Of a DNA stretch of 64,000 nt, positions 39,332 through 51,500 are shown one piece after another; position 1 is the first letter of the stretch; every line of letters begins with the position of its first letter. Source of the stretch: Luidia sarsii (taxonomy: Eukaryota > Echinodermata > Asteroidea > Paxillosida > Luidiidae); assembly GCA_949987565.1 (NCBI GenBank), contig OX465115.1, positions 3,940,004 to 4,004,003 of the forward strand. The letters are read 5' to 3'. The notes below the pieces were generated by a model. That model made no database searches, was not told the origin of the DNA, and saw only the letters and a list, made by a program, of their open reading frames with translations. The position numbers and the translations under genes were made by a program.

Positions 39332-42300
39332 CTACGTTCTGTGAACTGCCTGGTGAACGTTCCGCCGGAGAACGGAGCGTACGTCGCTGGTGAAGCGCAT
39401 GGCGTCCAGGATGGGCAGTAGGCCCAGAAGACCAATGTCTGTCGGGTCCGAGAGCCACGATTTGATTGGAATCCCATTGTCTGTGGAACGAGCGCCAGGG
39501 AGGAGGGGGGGAGAATAAAAAAAATAAATTAAAACAAGTCAAATGCTGTCCGTTTAAAGGCCGTATACAACATTGGTATAAGTCAAAAGATTGCCACCAT
39601 TAACCACTTCGCGCCGGGGGGGTTTTCAGCGCCGATGACCGCCATACGGGGGTTTTTGAACAATGCATCATTTTAAAATCTTCCTAAAACAATTGGAACA
39701 ATATATTTCTGTGAAATAAATCAATAAGGGTATACTATGGGTACAAGAGAGTAAAACCTGGCACAATTCGGACGTCGTTGTGGCCTTTGTCAAGAGATTA
39801 TCCGTTCGAAAAAGGGCCCTTTGTGCGTCGTCAATGGACCGTAACGGACGTGTGTGTGTGGGTACGGTGCGTGTACGCTGCTGACAATCCCTGACCGCAG
39901 ACTCCAGCCTCCACTCCAGGCAGTCAAATCTTCGAGTTGGTCGGCCACAAACGAGCGTACAGATTACGGTAAAGAATGTGGGGGGAATTCCAATGCCAGA
40001 CCGACGACCGTTGGGCTGTGTGGCATGCAAAGACAATGTCCCCCGCGTGCTTTCAGCTGCAGCGCGGTATCCCTCGATCCTCCACAGTAAAAGTCCCACA
40101 ATTGCACAATTACTGCTGCTAATCTTGCAATTCATGTGGCAACGTGCGTCAAAAAGGGTCTTTGTACTGATTCATATAGCTTTGTTCTAAGCTGAAAAGA
40201 GTCTTTGTTTAGAATGTGGACAATAGTGGTGCCCGGATTCGGAGGGCCCCGTTGCAAAGGCAATCCAATTGACCTCCGGATTCGGAGGTCCCGGCGCGAA
40301 GTGGTTAAACAATCCCCCCCAAAAAAAAAAGTTTTAGCTCAAATGGTTATCTGATGAAGTAGAAAAAGGTAAAAAGCCGTCACGGTTTTCGCACTGTTCT
40401 GCAGCGTAAGAAATAATTCATTACTCAGTAATAAACTATTTGTCGATGTTTGAGTGAAGATTTCTCGAGAAGTACAGCATCCCAGGCCGTACGATTTCAA
40501 CATGAGGATTCTATCATGACCATCTACAAACTGTGTCAATTAGAAGGAAATCTGTGGACATGGATGTTTTCCAATCGTCCCAATGTTGCATTGGGCCTTT
40601 GGGCCAGGAGCAAGAAGTTAATGCAGCGTCTTCAGACAAATCAACCACACGGGCTCAACACCCAGGAGGGGAATGAATAACACCTTGCAGCTTTGAGAAA
40701 GGTCCTGCTAGGATCAAAACGTCAGGCCCACTCAATTTTGAGACCTTGCAGCTTTCTGATAATCCTTCTTTTGTGTTCACTCCTCCACACTTCTCTCTTT
40801 GATCTTTCCCCCTCTTTTAACTAATCCCTACCCTACTCCTTGCCCTTCCCTCTGATCTCACCCTACCAGCTTTCCTCTTAGTCCTTTGTTTCTCATGTGT
40901 CATATTCACTCTCTTCACCCCTTCCTTTGTGTACATGTATCTGTTTTATCCTTGTCACTCTGCCTTTGAGAAAGGTCCTGCCAGGATCGAAATGTCAGGC
41001 CCACTAAATTTTGAGACCTTGCTTGTTTACGTAAAATCCCTCTTTCACCCTTTCCAATCAGGCAAAGCACTGAGCATACAGTACTAACTACATGTCTGGG
41101 TAGGGCAAACCCTCATTGAATTGCATTCTCACTGATACAAATCACCAGGCAATCAGGCAAAGCACTGAGCATACAGTGCTGACTATATGCCAGGGTAGGG
41201 CAAACCCTCATTGAATTGCATTCTCACTGATGTAAATCACCAGGCAATCAGGCAAAGCACTGAGCATACAGTGCTAACTATATGCCAGGGTAGGGCAAAC
41301 CCTCATTGAATTGCATTCTCACTGATGTAAATCACCAGGCAATCAGGCAAAGCACTGAGCATACAGTGCTGACTATATGCCAGGGTAGGGCAAACCCTCA
41401 TTGAATTGCATTCTCACTGATGCAAATCACCAGGCAATCGGGGCAAAGCACTGAGCGTACAACGCTGACTATATGTCGGATAGGACCCTCATTGAATAAA
41501 GTCTCAATTCCTCACCAATGCAGATCACCGGGCAAACAAGCAGAGCTAACTGCATTTCAAGTAGGGCAAACCCTCATTGTTTTGCCAATGTGTTGGAGTG
41601 AAGTCCCTCTCCCTCTAACCCTCCCTCAGATCTATATGGGGCAGCACTTACCAGGGTATAACTTGTATGCACCCGGTGAGTTATCAACTATAAAAATACT
41701 GGAGAGGTCTGAGCTGACTGCAGAAAGATCCTTTGTGTAGCTGCCCGAATCTAACGTACAGTGCTGTGGGCGCAAGCAGAACAAAACACAACAATAAGCA
41801 TCCTAACAGGATCATGTCAGACAAAGTCATAAAGTCTAATCACTAGGGTCATTCCCACTACGAAAATAATCGCGAATTGAATCGTGATTCAAAAACCTTT
41901 TTTTGGGGGGGGGGGGGGGTCGTGTCCACACACGCCAAATAAATCGCGATTCAAATCGTGATTCAAATAATTGCATTTACTTGGTGCAATGGAAACGGCC
42001 CTACTGAAAGACTGGTTGACTATTTGGGAAGTCTGCCATCTAAGAGCTGGACAGCTCAGATGGTAAGAGCGCTGGTATGCCAAACTAGACGTCTCGGGTT
42101 CAAGTCCCAGTCCAGCCAGAGTTTCCTTTGCCAATTGTTGATGCTGTAAGAAGAGCTTTGGACTGTGTACCGTTGATCATGTGGCTACACATAGCGCAAC
42201 ACTTTGACTGACTGATAGGCCAGCTGTGGGTGGGGGCATGCCATAGCATTGAATGAGGCCGAGGTTGAGCTCAACTTGGATAGGCCAGCTGTGGGTGGAC

Positions 42301-45300
42301 TGGAGGAGGAGGGCATGCCATAGCATTGAATGAGGATGAGGTTGAGCTCAACTTGGATAGGCCAGCTGTGGGTGGACTGGAGGGGGCATGCCATAGCATT
42401 GAATGAGACCGAGGTTGAGCTCAACTTGGACAGGCCAGCTGTGGGTGGACTGGAGGAGGAGGGCATGCTATAGCATTGAATGAGGCCGAGGTCAAGCTCA
42501 ACTTGGATAGGCCAACTGTGGGTGGACTGGAGGAGGGGGGCATGCCATAGCAATGAATGAGGCCAAGGTTGAGTTCAACTTGGATAGGCCAGCTGTGGGT
42601 GGACTGGAGGAGGAGGGCATGCCATAGCATTGAATGAGGCCGAGGTCAAGCTCAACTTGGATTTGGTGAAATCGGCCGCTGGACCTCAGAAAGTTCTGGC
42701 TGCGATGGAAACGCCAGTCAAACTTAAGCAACGTGTTTGTGCCTTGTCCAACACCCACCTGTCTGTAATAGCGTCTTTTTAAGATCCCCCTCCCATTGTC
42801 AAGTTTTTCAGCTACTGGTGACCCGTAGATTTCCATACTTGCTGTAAATATTACAAGATCGTACCATCGACTGACCTGTAACACATCCAAAAAACAAATC
42901 AGATTAAAACTCAGTGTTCGAATGGGAAAATGGGAAAATTCTGGCAGGATCTCACTAACAGGTGCAATGATAAGAACACGGAGAGGGACAGATACATATC
43001 TAGGGTGAGTAGTACACTGTTACATGGTACGTGTATGGGTGACAGATGGTGGTTCAAACATGTTGTCAAAGGAGAAACGCTGGTAGACAGACCAGGGTGA
43101 GATCAAATGAAGGGATCAACAAAGGAAAGCTGGTAGACAATGCAGGGTGAGATCAAAGGGAATGGATCAAAGGAGGAAAGTTGGTAGACAGTCCAGGGAG
43201 AGATCAAAGGGAAGGGCAAGCAGTAGGGAATGGATCAAAGGAGGAAAGTTGGTAGACAGTCCAGGGAGAGATCAAAGGGAAGGGCAAGCAGTAGGGAAGG
43301 GATCAAAGGAGGAAAGCTGGTAGACAGTCCAGGGTGAGATCAAAGGGAAGGGCAAGCAGTAGGGAAGGGATCAAAGGAAGAACGCTGGTAGACAGTCCAG
43401 GGTGAGATCAAAGGGAAGGGCAGGCAGTAGGGAAGGGTTCAAAGGAGAAACGCTGATAGTCAGACCAGGGTGAGATCAAAGGGAAGGGCAAGCAGTAGGG
43501 AAGGGATCAAAGAAGGAAACCTGGTAGACATTATTCATTAAGCACTAAGATTCACTAAGATTATTCACTAAGCATCTATAAATCAGTTGCATTTTCGGCT
43601 TCAGGTGCTCAAGATCTTTCACAAAGGAAAAGCAGGAGAAATTTCATGCCACGTTGAAGGATACTCACGACATTTAGGAAGAAGTCGACATGAGGTCTTT
43701 TGTAAACATAGAATCTCTCTGGAAGTTTATCTATCGTAACCTTGAAAGACAAATTGGAAAAACAATCAATCAAAGAAACATTTTAATAATTTTTTAAGGG
43801 CGGATCAGGTCTCGATTTCAAGACTTCTGGTTTTACGTATAAGTGCTGCAACCACCCGAGCTATCCAGCCCATAGGATTATTGTACCAGTGCTGTAACCA
43901 CCTGTGCTATCCAGCCCATAGGTTTAATGTACCAGTGTTGTAACCACCTGAGCTATCCAGCCCATAGGTTTAACATATCAGTGCTGTTACCACCTGGGTT
44001 ATCCAGCCCATAGGTTTAACGTACGAGTGCTGTAACCACCTGAGCTATCCAGCCCCATTAGGTTTAATGTATCAGTGCTGTAACCACCTGAGCTGTCCAG
44101 CCCATAGGTTTAACGTATCAGTGCTGTAACCACCTGAGCTATCCAGCCCATGTTGTAACCACCTGAGCTATCCAGCCCTTAGGTTTAACGTACCAGTGTT
44201 GTAACCACCTGAGCTATCCAGCCCATAGGTTTAACGTATCGGTGCTGTAACCACCTGAGCTATCCAGCCCATAGGTTTAACGTATCAGTGCTGTAACCAC
44301 CTGAGCTATCCAGCCCATAGGTTTAACGTATCCGTGCTGTAACCACATGAGCTATCCAGCCCTTAGACTCGGGCCAGTTGCTTACCTTAAGAACAAAATC
44401 AGGTGGTATACTGGGTCTGTTTGGCCTCATGAGACTGGCGTGCTGTGAGTGGACTAAGGTCTCATCCAAATCCAACACCATGATCTTGCGTTTGACTAAC
44501 GCTGAAGAAGAAAAAGAAAACACCCCCAAAACAAGAATAGATCATGTTATCGGGGCCTGTGGGGGTCAATTCCACCAAAAACTTTGAAACAGCTAATCGT
44601 AGGACGATAAGCAATACACAGAAACCATACTGGCCTGGCCCTATCATAGGTATGGGTTATCCATTGAGTTAGACATTGTAAGGCTTTGTGGAAAAACAAC
44701 CCTGGCTCTTAACTTGGTATCTTGTGAGGCTAGCCAAGATTCTGTAGCCAAATTGTTAATGAATGGCTTAACAAATCTCTTCAAATGGTAAAACAACTCA
44801 AGGAAAAGCTGACTGGGAATGTAAATTTTGAAGAAAAAAAAAAATTCATAATTTGGCTAGACTCTGACTTGAACCCAAGACGAGTTCAGGTCCAGTAAGA
44901 GTCTTCAGTCACTAGACCATTTTTTCTGAAATTCGAGCCCTGGTGTTTTAGGGGATCCTTTTTTTTGACGAGGCTGCACTTACAGAGTTTGTGTTTGGAG
45001 AGTGGAGACAAAGGAGCATAGGCATAGCGGATTGTCTGGTACTGAATTATCTGCAGAAGGGACAAAATGGACAACATCTCAAAAAGGTTAATCCAATCTG
45101 ACAGTCAACTGTGCGTAATCAATGGAGCGGATTATGTTGGGAATCACCCTTCAGGACCAACAGAAGCGCGAGACCTGGATCAGAAATCCAACTGGAGTCC
45201 TCAGTCCTGGACATCAACTACATCAGTATTCAGCAAAACACAGATGGGCAGGGCATAATGCATTTGCTAGGTTTCCAGACAATAGATGGACCATCCGAGT

Positions 45301-47130
45301 GACTGAATGGCCGAAAAAATATGTATCTTTTTGGCAGACAATCGCGATGAATGGTATACTGGAAGACTTGGAAGTTGGAAGGAGTTTGAGAAACCAGAGC
45401 AGGACTCATCATAGTCATCGTAGTCATAAAAATAATATCATACACGGTGGATTTCATGACTTTTCCTGGCCTAAAACTAGTGTCAGTAGTGAGTGTCAGT
45501 TTGGTTTGAAATGGTCCGAGTATCGAGTACACACAGACAGAGGTAGGTAATTAGGTATGCATTCACTGTAGCCCTGGCCTAAGTAAGTTGTATCCTCCAA
45601 TAACCGGTTTTCGACGATATAGGGACTTTTCTTCAAACTGAACAATGTGAACGAAAGTTTCACACTAAAAGAGGTCCCAGTCACTTTCTCCACACCACAG
45701 ACTATTAGAATAATCATAGAGAAGGTTGATCAAGCCTGTCACTTCCGTAAGATTACCCGGTTTTGTTGACGTCCGCGGCGCACCGCGCAGTAAGCATCGT
45801 CACCTATTTTCGTCAGTGGTGTTTAGTAAGGTGTCCCAGTGCAGCCAAACGCAAAATAAATTCTTAAAATAACTCAAAATGCTGTGTGGCACTGTAAAAT
45901 TCTTCTCTGTATGTTTTTTTGTGTTCATCTTTGTTTTTGTTTTTCCACACTGCTTCTAACACTTTCCTCAAATCATTCATAATTTATACTTAAAACGTAT
46001 TGGTCTGGTTGATGTCTTCTTTTGTGACGTATAAAAAAACTCCACAATACCCCTTCTCGCTGCTTCTTCAGTTATGACCTTTCCCAATGTCACTCCAGAG
46101 ACACATTTCCTCCTTCTTCGTACTTTCTCTACCTGCCCTTTTATTTTTTTCATTTAAAAAAAAAGCCTATTGGGCCATGTTACTTTTTGGCTTTGAATAA
46201 TAATAAAAAATAAATTTAAAAAAATATATAAGCAAGACGCCCTATAGGACTAGGAGGCTCCATAGTTTTTACCCTGAACGGACTGCCTCAAGTTGCGTGA
46301 TATATTTTTTTCTACGGATGTTGGGGTTTGTTATGGTACACTCAGATTTTTTTTAGGACCAACAATAAAGAAAACTGGAGCTTCGAAGCAACTGCCAATT
46401 TTGTACCTAGGAAAATAGACCCAGAAAGAGCAACTTTTTGAATAACACGAGTTTGGCCTACTGGAAAAGCCTTAAATTTCCACATTTTCGGTGACGGACA
46501 AGAGCAGGAAACCAACTGTAAGATACGAAGTCTGAGATCGTTATACGGAGTTGTTTTCATAGTGCGATGTGAGCTAGAAGGCTAAGCGTCGAAAACGTGA
46601 AGCGTCGAAAACGGGGGTTCCCACGATACTGTAGTTGTACTACGAGTACGAGTACGATCAAAAGTCAAAACTGAAAAAGGAGTGTAAATAACTTAACTAA
46701 GTAAAAAGCTAGTTAAAAGGCTACAGTTGCTGTAACTAGTTCACAACGCCAATCAACCATTCCCGGGTCAAAGTTCCACTTTTTTGAAAATAAAATAAAC
46801 AGGAGCCAGAGTTAGACTTTAGAGGTCGTACACTTTCAACTCAATTTCAATTCAAGTTTCAGTTTAAACTTTAGTTTGAGCGAGGCGAGGACTTATTCAA
46901 TTAACTAGATTTATGGTGTTGTGTACTGCTAAGATATGCAGCAAAAGCCAGGTGATATGATCTCGGCCATGGCTGCTTTTTAAATAAAAGCCAGTGAACA
47001 CGGATATTATTTTTGGCCACCTTACCTTTCTGGTGTTTTTGCGTATCAAGTAACACAGCGCTTCCCACACTTTCGAAGCCACCAAAAACACCATCCGAAC
47101 GCCCATAAGGATTATAGTTCGCATCGACAT
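39332..47130 (-). CDS. CTDNEP1: CTD nuclear envelope phosphatase 1 (Dullard), 7 exons
   Basis: A HAD-family Ser/Thr phosphatase of the ER and nuclear envelope; in animals it dephosphorylates lipins (with CNEP1R1) and restrains BMP receptor signalling. Exons on the minus strand: 47130-47026, 45050-44984, 44501-44386, 43740-43669, 42875-42759, 41763-41652, 39480-39332; 738 nt, 245 residues against 244 in human. All junctions are GT-AG and in phase. Exon 1 gives an N-terminal membrane anchor ([17 protein letters not shown]). The catalytic motif DLDET is at residues 68-72, motif II VIFTAS near 128-133 and motif [11 protein letters not shown] at 182-190. The C-terminus [16 protein letters not shown] matches the family. 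The start at 47130 gives the expected length; a second Met two codons on is possible. Its promoter is shared, head-to-head, with the ankyrin/C2 gene. Introns hold most of the repeats of this interval. Confidence 0.96.
39558..40605. mobile_element. TTAA-type MITE (family B), interrupted by a second TTAA element
   Basis: TTAA (39554-39557) is followed by AGGCCGTATACAACATTGGT. The far end near 40585-40605 reads CCCAATGTTGCATTGGGCCT. The body after 40309 (AAGCCGTCACGG, ACAGCATCCCAGGCCGT, TTTCAACATGAGGATTCTAT) is collinear with the uninterrupted copy at 61162-61500. It lies in CTDNEP1 intron 6. Confidence 0.8.
39604..40304. mobile_element. Nested 701-bp TTAA element (family C)
   Basis: The ends CCACTTCGCGCCGG and CCGGCGCGAAGTGG are perfect inverted copies between TTAA at 39600-39603 and TTAA at 40305-40308. 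The homologous position in the copy at 61162 has one TTAA (ACCATTAAACATCCCC), which is the empty site. No transposase ORF is present. CC-starting ends and a TTAA target point to a piggyBac-like non-autonomous element. Confidence 0.88.
40625..41035 (+). mobile_element. Retrozyme-like dimeric repeat (family F)
   Basis: Two direct copies of a ~58-bp block (CTTTGAGAAAGGTCCTGC, TAGGATC.AAACGTCAGGCC, CACTAAATTTTGAGACCTTG) begin at 40691 and 40964, 273 bp apart. Each block forms a hairpin GGTCCT-GCT-AGGATC followed by GAAAC, resembling stem II and the GAAA of a hammerhead ribozyme; the preceding box is TTTGAGAAA, not the required CTGANGA. Diverged copies lie at 19430-19775, 24955-25110 and elsewhere. 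Confidence 0.55.
41056..41580 (+). repeat. 95-bp minisatellite, ~5 units
   Basis: AATCAGGCAAAGCACTGAGC occurs at 41056, 41151, 41246 and 41341 and in varied form at 41436. Each unit also has GGTAGGGCAAACCCTCATTG and TTGCATTCTCACTGATG. Single related units occur at 6030, 13735-14015 (reverse) and 56530. It ends 75 bp from CTDNEP1 exon 6. Confidence 0.92.
41995..42140 (+). repeat. tRNA-derived SINE copy
   Basis: GGAAGTCTGCCATCTAAGAG, A box GGACAGCTCAGATGGTAAGA, GCGCTGGTATGCCAAACTAG, B box CGGGTTCAAGTCCCAGTCCA and tail TTTCCTTTGCCAATTG. It is in CTDNEP1 intron 5, antisense to the gene. Confidence 0.85.
42216..42665 (+). repeat. ~65-78-bp minisatellite, 6 units
   Basis: TAGGCCAGCTGTGGGTGGAC, GGGCATGCCATAGCATTGAA and GAGGTTGAGCTCAACTTGGA alternate six times; units differ by the presence of GGAGGAG. 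It ends ~95 bp from CTDNEP1 exon 5. Confidence 0.9.
43075..43530 (+). repeat. ~67-bp minisatellite, second locus
   Basis: The unit and orientation are the same as at 17613-18172 (GAAAGCTGGTAGACAGTCCA, GGGAGAGATCAAAGGGAAGG). About six units lie in CTDNEP1 intron 4. Confidence 0.88.
43850..44370 (-). repeat. Tandem array of SINE A-box half-units (~47 bp, ~11 copies)
   Basis: On the plus strand the unit reads GTAACCACCTGAGCTATCCA + GCCCATAGGTTTAACGTATC + AGTGCT. Its reverse complement contains GGCTGGATAGCTCAGGTGGT, the tRNA-like 5' half of the SINEs seen elsewhere here, without the B box. The array ends 15 bp before the donor of CTDNEP1 exon 3. Confidence 0.88.
44572..44930 (-). repeat. Degraded CGTAAG MITE and antisense SINE
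   Basis: 44572-44695 carries TTCCACCAAAAACTTTG, AATCGTAGGACGATAAG, CACAGAAACCATACTGG and TAAGGCTTTGTGGAAA, matching the CGTAAG MITE. 44790-44930 is an antisense SINE tail and B box (ACTTGAACCCAAGACGAG). Confidence 0.65.
45085..45350 (+). pseudogene. 3' fragment of an RTE-like LINE reverse transcriptase
   Basis: One frame reads [20 protein letters not shown], then ...KHRWAGHN...ARFPDNRW, then [11 protein letters not shown]. The sequence of blocks M-R-.-M-L-G-I, W.GH.AR..D.RW and V.EW.P is the usual C-terminal end of RTE-type LINE polyproteins. The upstream RT domain is absent and the ORF degrades after residue ~75. It lies in CTDNEP1 intron 1 in antisense orientation to the gene. Confidence 0.78.
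45351..47025. other. Rest of CTDNEP1 intron 1
   Basis: No gene or named repeat is recognised; the DNA is AT-rich with A/T homopolymers near 46150-46230. Confidence 0.45.
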
Positions 47131-48518
47131 CCGTGCGGGTCAAGTTTACGTCCAGGCCTCGGAGCAAACTAGAACTCGGCGAGCATCTCAGCTTGACAGC
47201 ATTTCCAGGCCGAAAAGAGAGAGGAGGAATCCCGTAATTTACACGAAGCTCGCCCTGGGTTCGCTAGCACGGGAAGAGGTGCACAGTCGCCATTTCTATC
47301 CCATGAGCCACCTCTTTCCTTTTTCCGGGCAGTCTGGTGCACGGCGCAGCTGGCCTGTTCACGGTGAACGATCCAGCGAGGCGGATGCCAGACAGCACCC
47401 AGCTTTAAAGGGACTGTGTCGCGTGATTCAGTCAGCTTGAAATGCAACGATAGATTAATCAATAATTAATCCTCGTATCACCTTTGCACCCACACAACGC
47501 AATCACCCCTTAATTACTGAACGAATTCAAGCTCGGAATTGTATTAAAAACAACGCAGAAATACACAGCCAAGTCTAAGAAAGTAATGGCATTTATCACT
47601 CTGACCTGACACAAACATTTAATGAGCCCGTTAAATGTCTTTCCTCGATAATCTCCGCTAAAGCTAATTATAGTTTCAATATTCATGATTGAAAACAACC
47701 TTATCATGAATATGGATGAACTAGTATTATTGTCTTCTGGCTGTTTCAGTCTGTGACAGTAGCTGGTAGGATCGAAACATCAATTAAGACCTCTTCGAAA
47801 TTGCATTCATTATCATGCATTCATTGCAATCTCGGAGTCTCAGTGGGCCTACATTTTTAAAAAATACATAATTAGAAATATAGACATGCATATGTTTCTT
47901 AATTGAATGGCAAACAAAAACCCACCGAAAATCGTATCAATTAATATATTTATTTTTGTTTCCTCGTATTCATAATGTTGATACATGTACATGTATAATT
48001 TGGCAGTTACTGCGTGTTCAATATTTTTTATAGTAATTAATACAAAAATGTTGCAAATTAAGTGCTAATATTTTGCAATAAAATAGAAATATTTATTCTT
48101 AAATTGAATGAAAAAGAAGTAAACTTGTGAGTTGTACTGCATGTACAATAATAATATTTACTAGTAATAAAAATATACTAGGTAAATAGCCATTGAATAT
48201 ACTCGATCGGGTACCATCAAAATTACTGAGATTATCTAAAAAGAGTTTAAGAAAATATCGACAGTCCAAAGGTGTTATCGATACTGATGGTGTAATTCAA
48301 CACCCGAACCGGATGCGATTTTTCCGCCAATACGACATGCACAAAAAATACGGGAGGAGGGGGGGGCGAGGGGGAGGGGCTATACCATGCCCACTTCAAA
48401 ACGATAATTGAGTGACCTGAGAAAATTTCTTCATGCACCTGTGACCTGTGCACGTACGTCGGGGGGGGGGGAGGAGATCGCGAACCGGATGTAGGGATGT
48501 TCCCTGGTGCGCGTCGTC
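47131..48518. promoter_or_regulatory. Shared head-to-head promoter region
   Basis: The 1.39 kb between the first codons of CTDNEP1 (-) and the ankyrin/C2 gene (+) contains both promoters. The CTDNEP1 side (47160-47420) is GC- and CpG-rich; the ankyrin side has a G-rich tract at 48350-48475. The middle (47850-48190) is AT-rich. No TATA box was assigned. Confidence 0.55.
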
Positions 48519-51500
48519 ATGTGCACCATGCGTCCTAATGCGGCGGTGCACCAGCGACCAAGTGTGATCGACAAGTTAGCGTCGTTGACAGCGAGTTCGA
48601 TACAATTCATTCACATTAGCAGCGGCGGGATGAGCTTCGAAAGCAGCATTTCTCAGGGCGGAAAGCTCAAAATTACGGTAAGAATGTCTATCTAAAAATC
48701 GTCTTAGTGAAAGGAGTGAATTCGATCGCCCTGATGTGATCCAAGTGTCGTGTTTGACAATTGAAGAAGTTTTATTACAACTTCTAGTTCTTGTTATTTT
48801 TAATTTTAGCAACCGGCAATGCGGCATCCACGCCTAGTGACAGTGCAGTGCGCCCTTGACCTTTCTTGCAAAACTTCCTTGAGATGTCAATTTAAATTTT
48901 CATCTCGTATTAACTATTATAATTATCACTTTTATCAATATCAGGCTGCGTTCACGGTGCCCGGGAAAGTTACAATGAATATTAACACATTGTTTTCTTG
49001 AAATCCACGAAGAAAAAGTTAGTTACTTACGTGATTCATGGAATGATGGAGGTAGAGAGGGATTGTAACGTCAATGAAATTTGACCTGAATCACGACTAC
49101 AGTACAGTACAATTTTACAAAATGGTGTGTGCATCTAAAACTTTCTTCATGTAAATTTCAAAACGTTTTGAGTACCTGGTGTTCTGACGGAATGGTTATA
49201 ATTTTAGCTGTGAATGGTTGGTAAAATAACACACATTCAGGTTTTGTGGCAGGGCAGAGAATTTGCGCAATAACTTTCGAGTTTCGGTCTGACTTTCTGT
49301 CACTTTTTCATCAACTGATAAAGGAAGCAGTAACTGAACAGGGATGCAAGTCCACCTCACATTCACACAAATTCTGTCATTCTTCACTCAAATCATGATA
49401 GTTGGACCCCCTTTCCAAACAATGGAATCAAATTAAGTAAAACAAATTCCAGAATAGAGGTTTTTCACAATTGTCTGCAGGAGCGTCCAAATCCGCAAAA
49501 GCGCATGCAAATATCGAATCTGAGTTTTTCCATTGGTGATTTGATGACTCGAAGGTACACTTCTCGTTCCAAGTACGTGCGCGTGAATTGAAAGCTGACC
49601 GGCAAAAAAGCAAGTGATTGAGTGGAAAGCCTCCATACGAAAAACATCTTTGAAATAAGGAAATATTGAGCCAGATGCTTACACACAAATCCAACTCCAG
49701 TTGGTTTTTTTTCATGCCTAATCTGCCCTTTTAATTATCCTCGACCCAGATGGCGGTGACAGTAAGATGAGGCATGCGGTCCCACCCTGACGACCGACGC
49801 CCGGATTTCAGATGGAGTTCGTCGACACCAAACTCCACGAGGCCGTGCGCTACGGCGACACCAACCTGGTGGAGAGCGCCCTCAGGGACGGCCTGGACCC
49901 CAACGCCATCGGGCTGTACCGCTGGAGCCCGCTGCACGAGGCGGCCAGCGCTGGAGACCTGGACATCCTCTGGCTGCTCCTGCAGTTCAAAGGTCAGTCC
50001 AGACCAGCGACCGTTCTTCCCACATCAAACTCGCAGCGTAGCGTCCTTTCGTTTGTGCGCGTGAATCCGAAATCCCAGCAGGAGATACATCTGTAACCAG
50101 CTGATAATTTCAGCGTCCAGTCCAATCAGACTGGTGGTCGATTTCTTCAAACCCATCGTAACTTGCGATCAATCGGAAGACAATGTGTGATGCCAAGAAA
50201 AACATTTGGCCCATTTCAACTTACAATGGGTTATCGATTGTATGTTGAGTGAGGATGAATCGTAAGGCTTCATGAAATCCTGCACAGTCTTCAACACACC
50301 AAGTCAATGGGAATTGCTAGACTCGCGTGTAATTTGAAGCCGTAACCAATGCAATCGGACAGTGCCTGACACACAAGTCTATGGGAATTGGCTGCAGCCG
50401 CTAAACTAGATGCTTCCATTGACTCCTGTGTAATTTGAAGCCGTAGGCAATAAATTTGGTCACAGTCTGACACACAAGTCTATGGGAATTGGCTGCAGCC
50501 GCTAAACTAGAGGCCTTCATTGACTCGTGTGTAATTTGAAGCCGTAGCCAAACAATTTGGTCACGGTCTGATGCTCAAGTCTATGGGCATTGGTTGCAGC
50601 CGCTTAACTCGGGGCTTGCATAGACTCGTGTGTAAAATGGAGCCGTAGCCAAAGAGCTTTGAAACATGGGTCTCATTGAAGACTTTTATTTTGTCCCCTA
50701 GGCGACCCCAATTGCAAGGACGACCTCAACGGCTGCACTCCGGTCCACTATGCTTGCATGGAAGGACATGCTGAGTGTCTGCAGGCATTACTGGACATGG
50801 GAGGGCGCTGTGACATTGCCAACGCCGATGGAGAGACTGGTTTGGATGTAGCCATCGGAAAGTGCCGGGAATTGCTGGACGAACAAAGTACGCTGACCTT
50901 TGGATTACCCCAGTGCCTAAGGTCGCTGTCTTGGTGCCCCTTGGTACTTCATGTCAATACATTGGTGCCCCTGGTCATTGCCTTGGCCGCCCTGGGTCAT
51001 TGCCTCACTGCCCCCTGGTCATTGCCTTGCTGCCCCCTGGTCATTGCCTTGGTGCCCCTGGTCATTGCCTCAGTGCCCCCTGGTCATTGCCTTGCTGCCC
51101 CCTGGTCATTGCCTTGCTGCCCCCTGGTCATTGCCTTGGTGCCCCTGGTCATTGCCTCAGTGCCCCCTGGTCATTGCCTTGGTACCCCCTGGCCATTGCC
51201 TCAGTGCCCCCTGGCCATTGCCTTGGTGCCCCTGGTCATTGCCTTGGTGCCCCTGGTCATTGCCTTGGGGCCCCTGGGTCATTGCCTTGGGGCCCCTGGG
51301 TCATTGCCTTGGTGCCCCTGGTCATTGCCTTGGTGCCCCTGGTCATTGCCTTGGTGCCCCTGGTCATTGCCTTGGTGCCCCTGGTCATTGCCTCAGTGCC
51401 CCCTGGTCATTGCCTCGGTGCCCCCTGGTCATTGCCTTGGTGCCCCCTGGTCATTGCTTTGGTGCCCCTGGTCATTGCCTCGGTGCTCCTATGGCATTAA

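Noticed and set aside
41056..41500. CRISPR-like regular repeats
   Set aside because: The whole 95-bp unit is repeated, with no variable spacers; the locus is in an animal gene intron.
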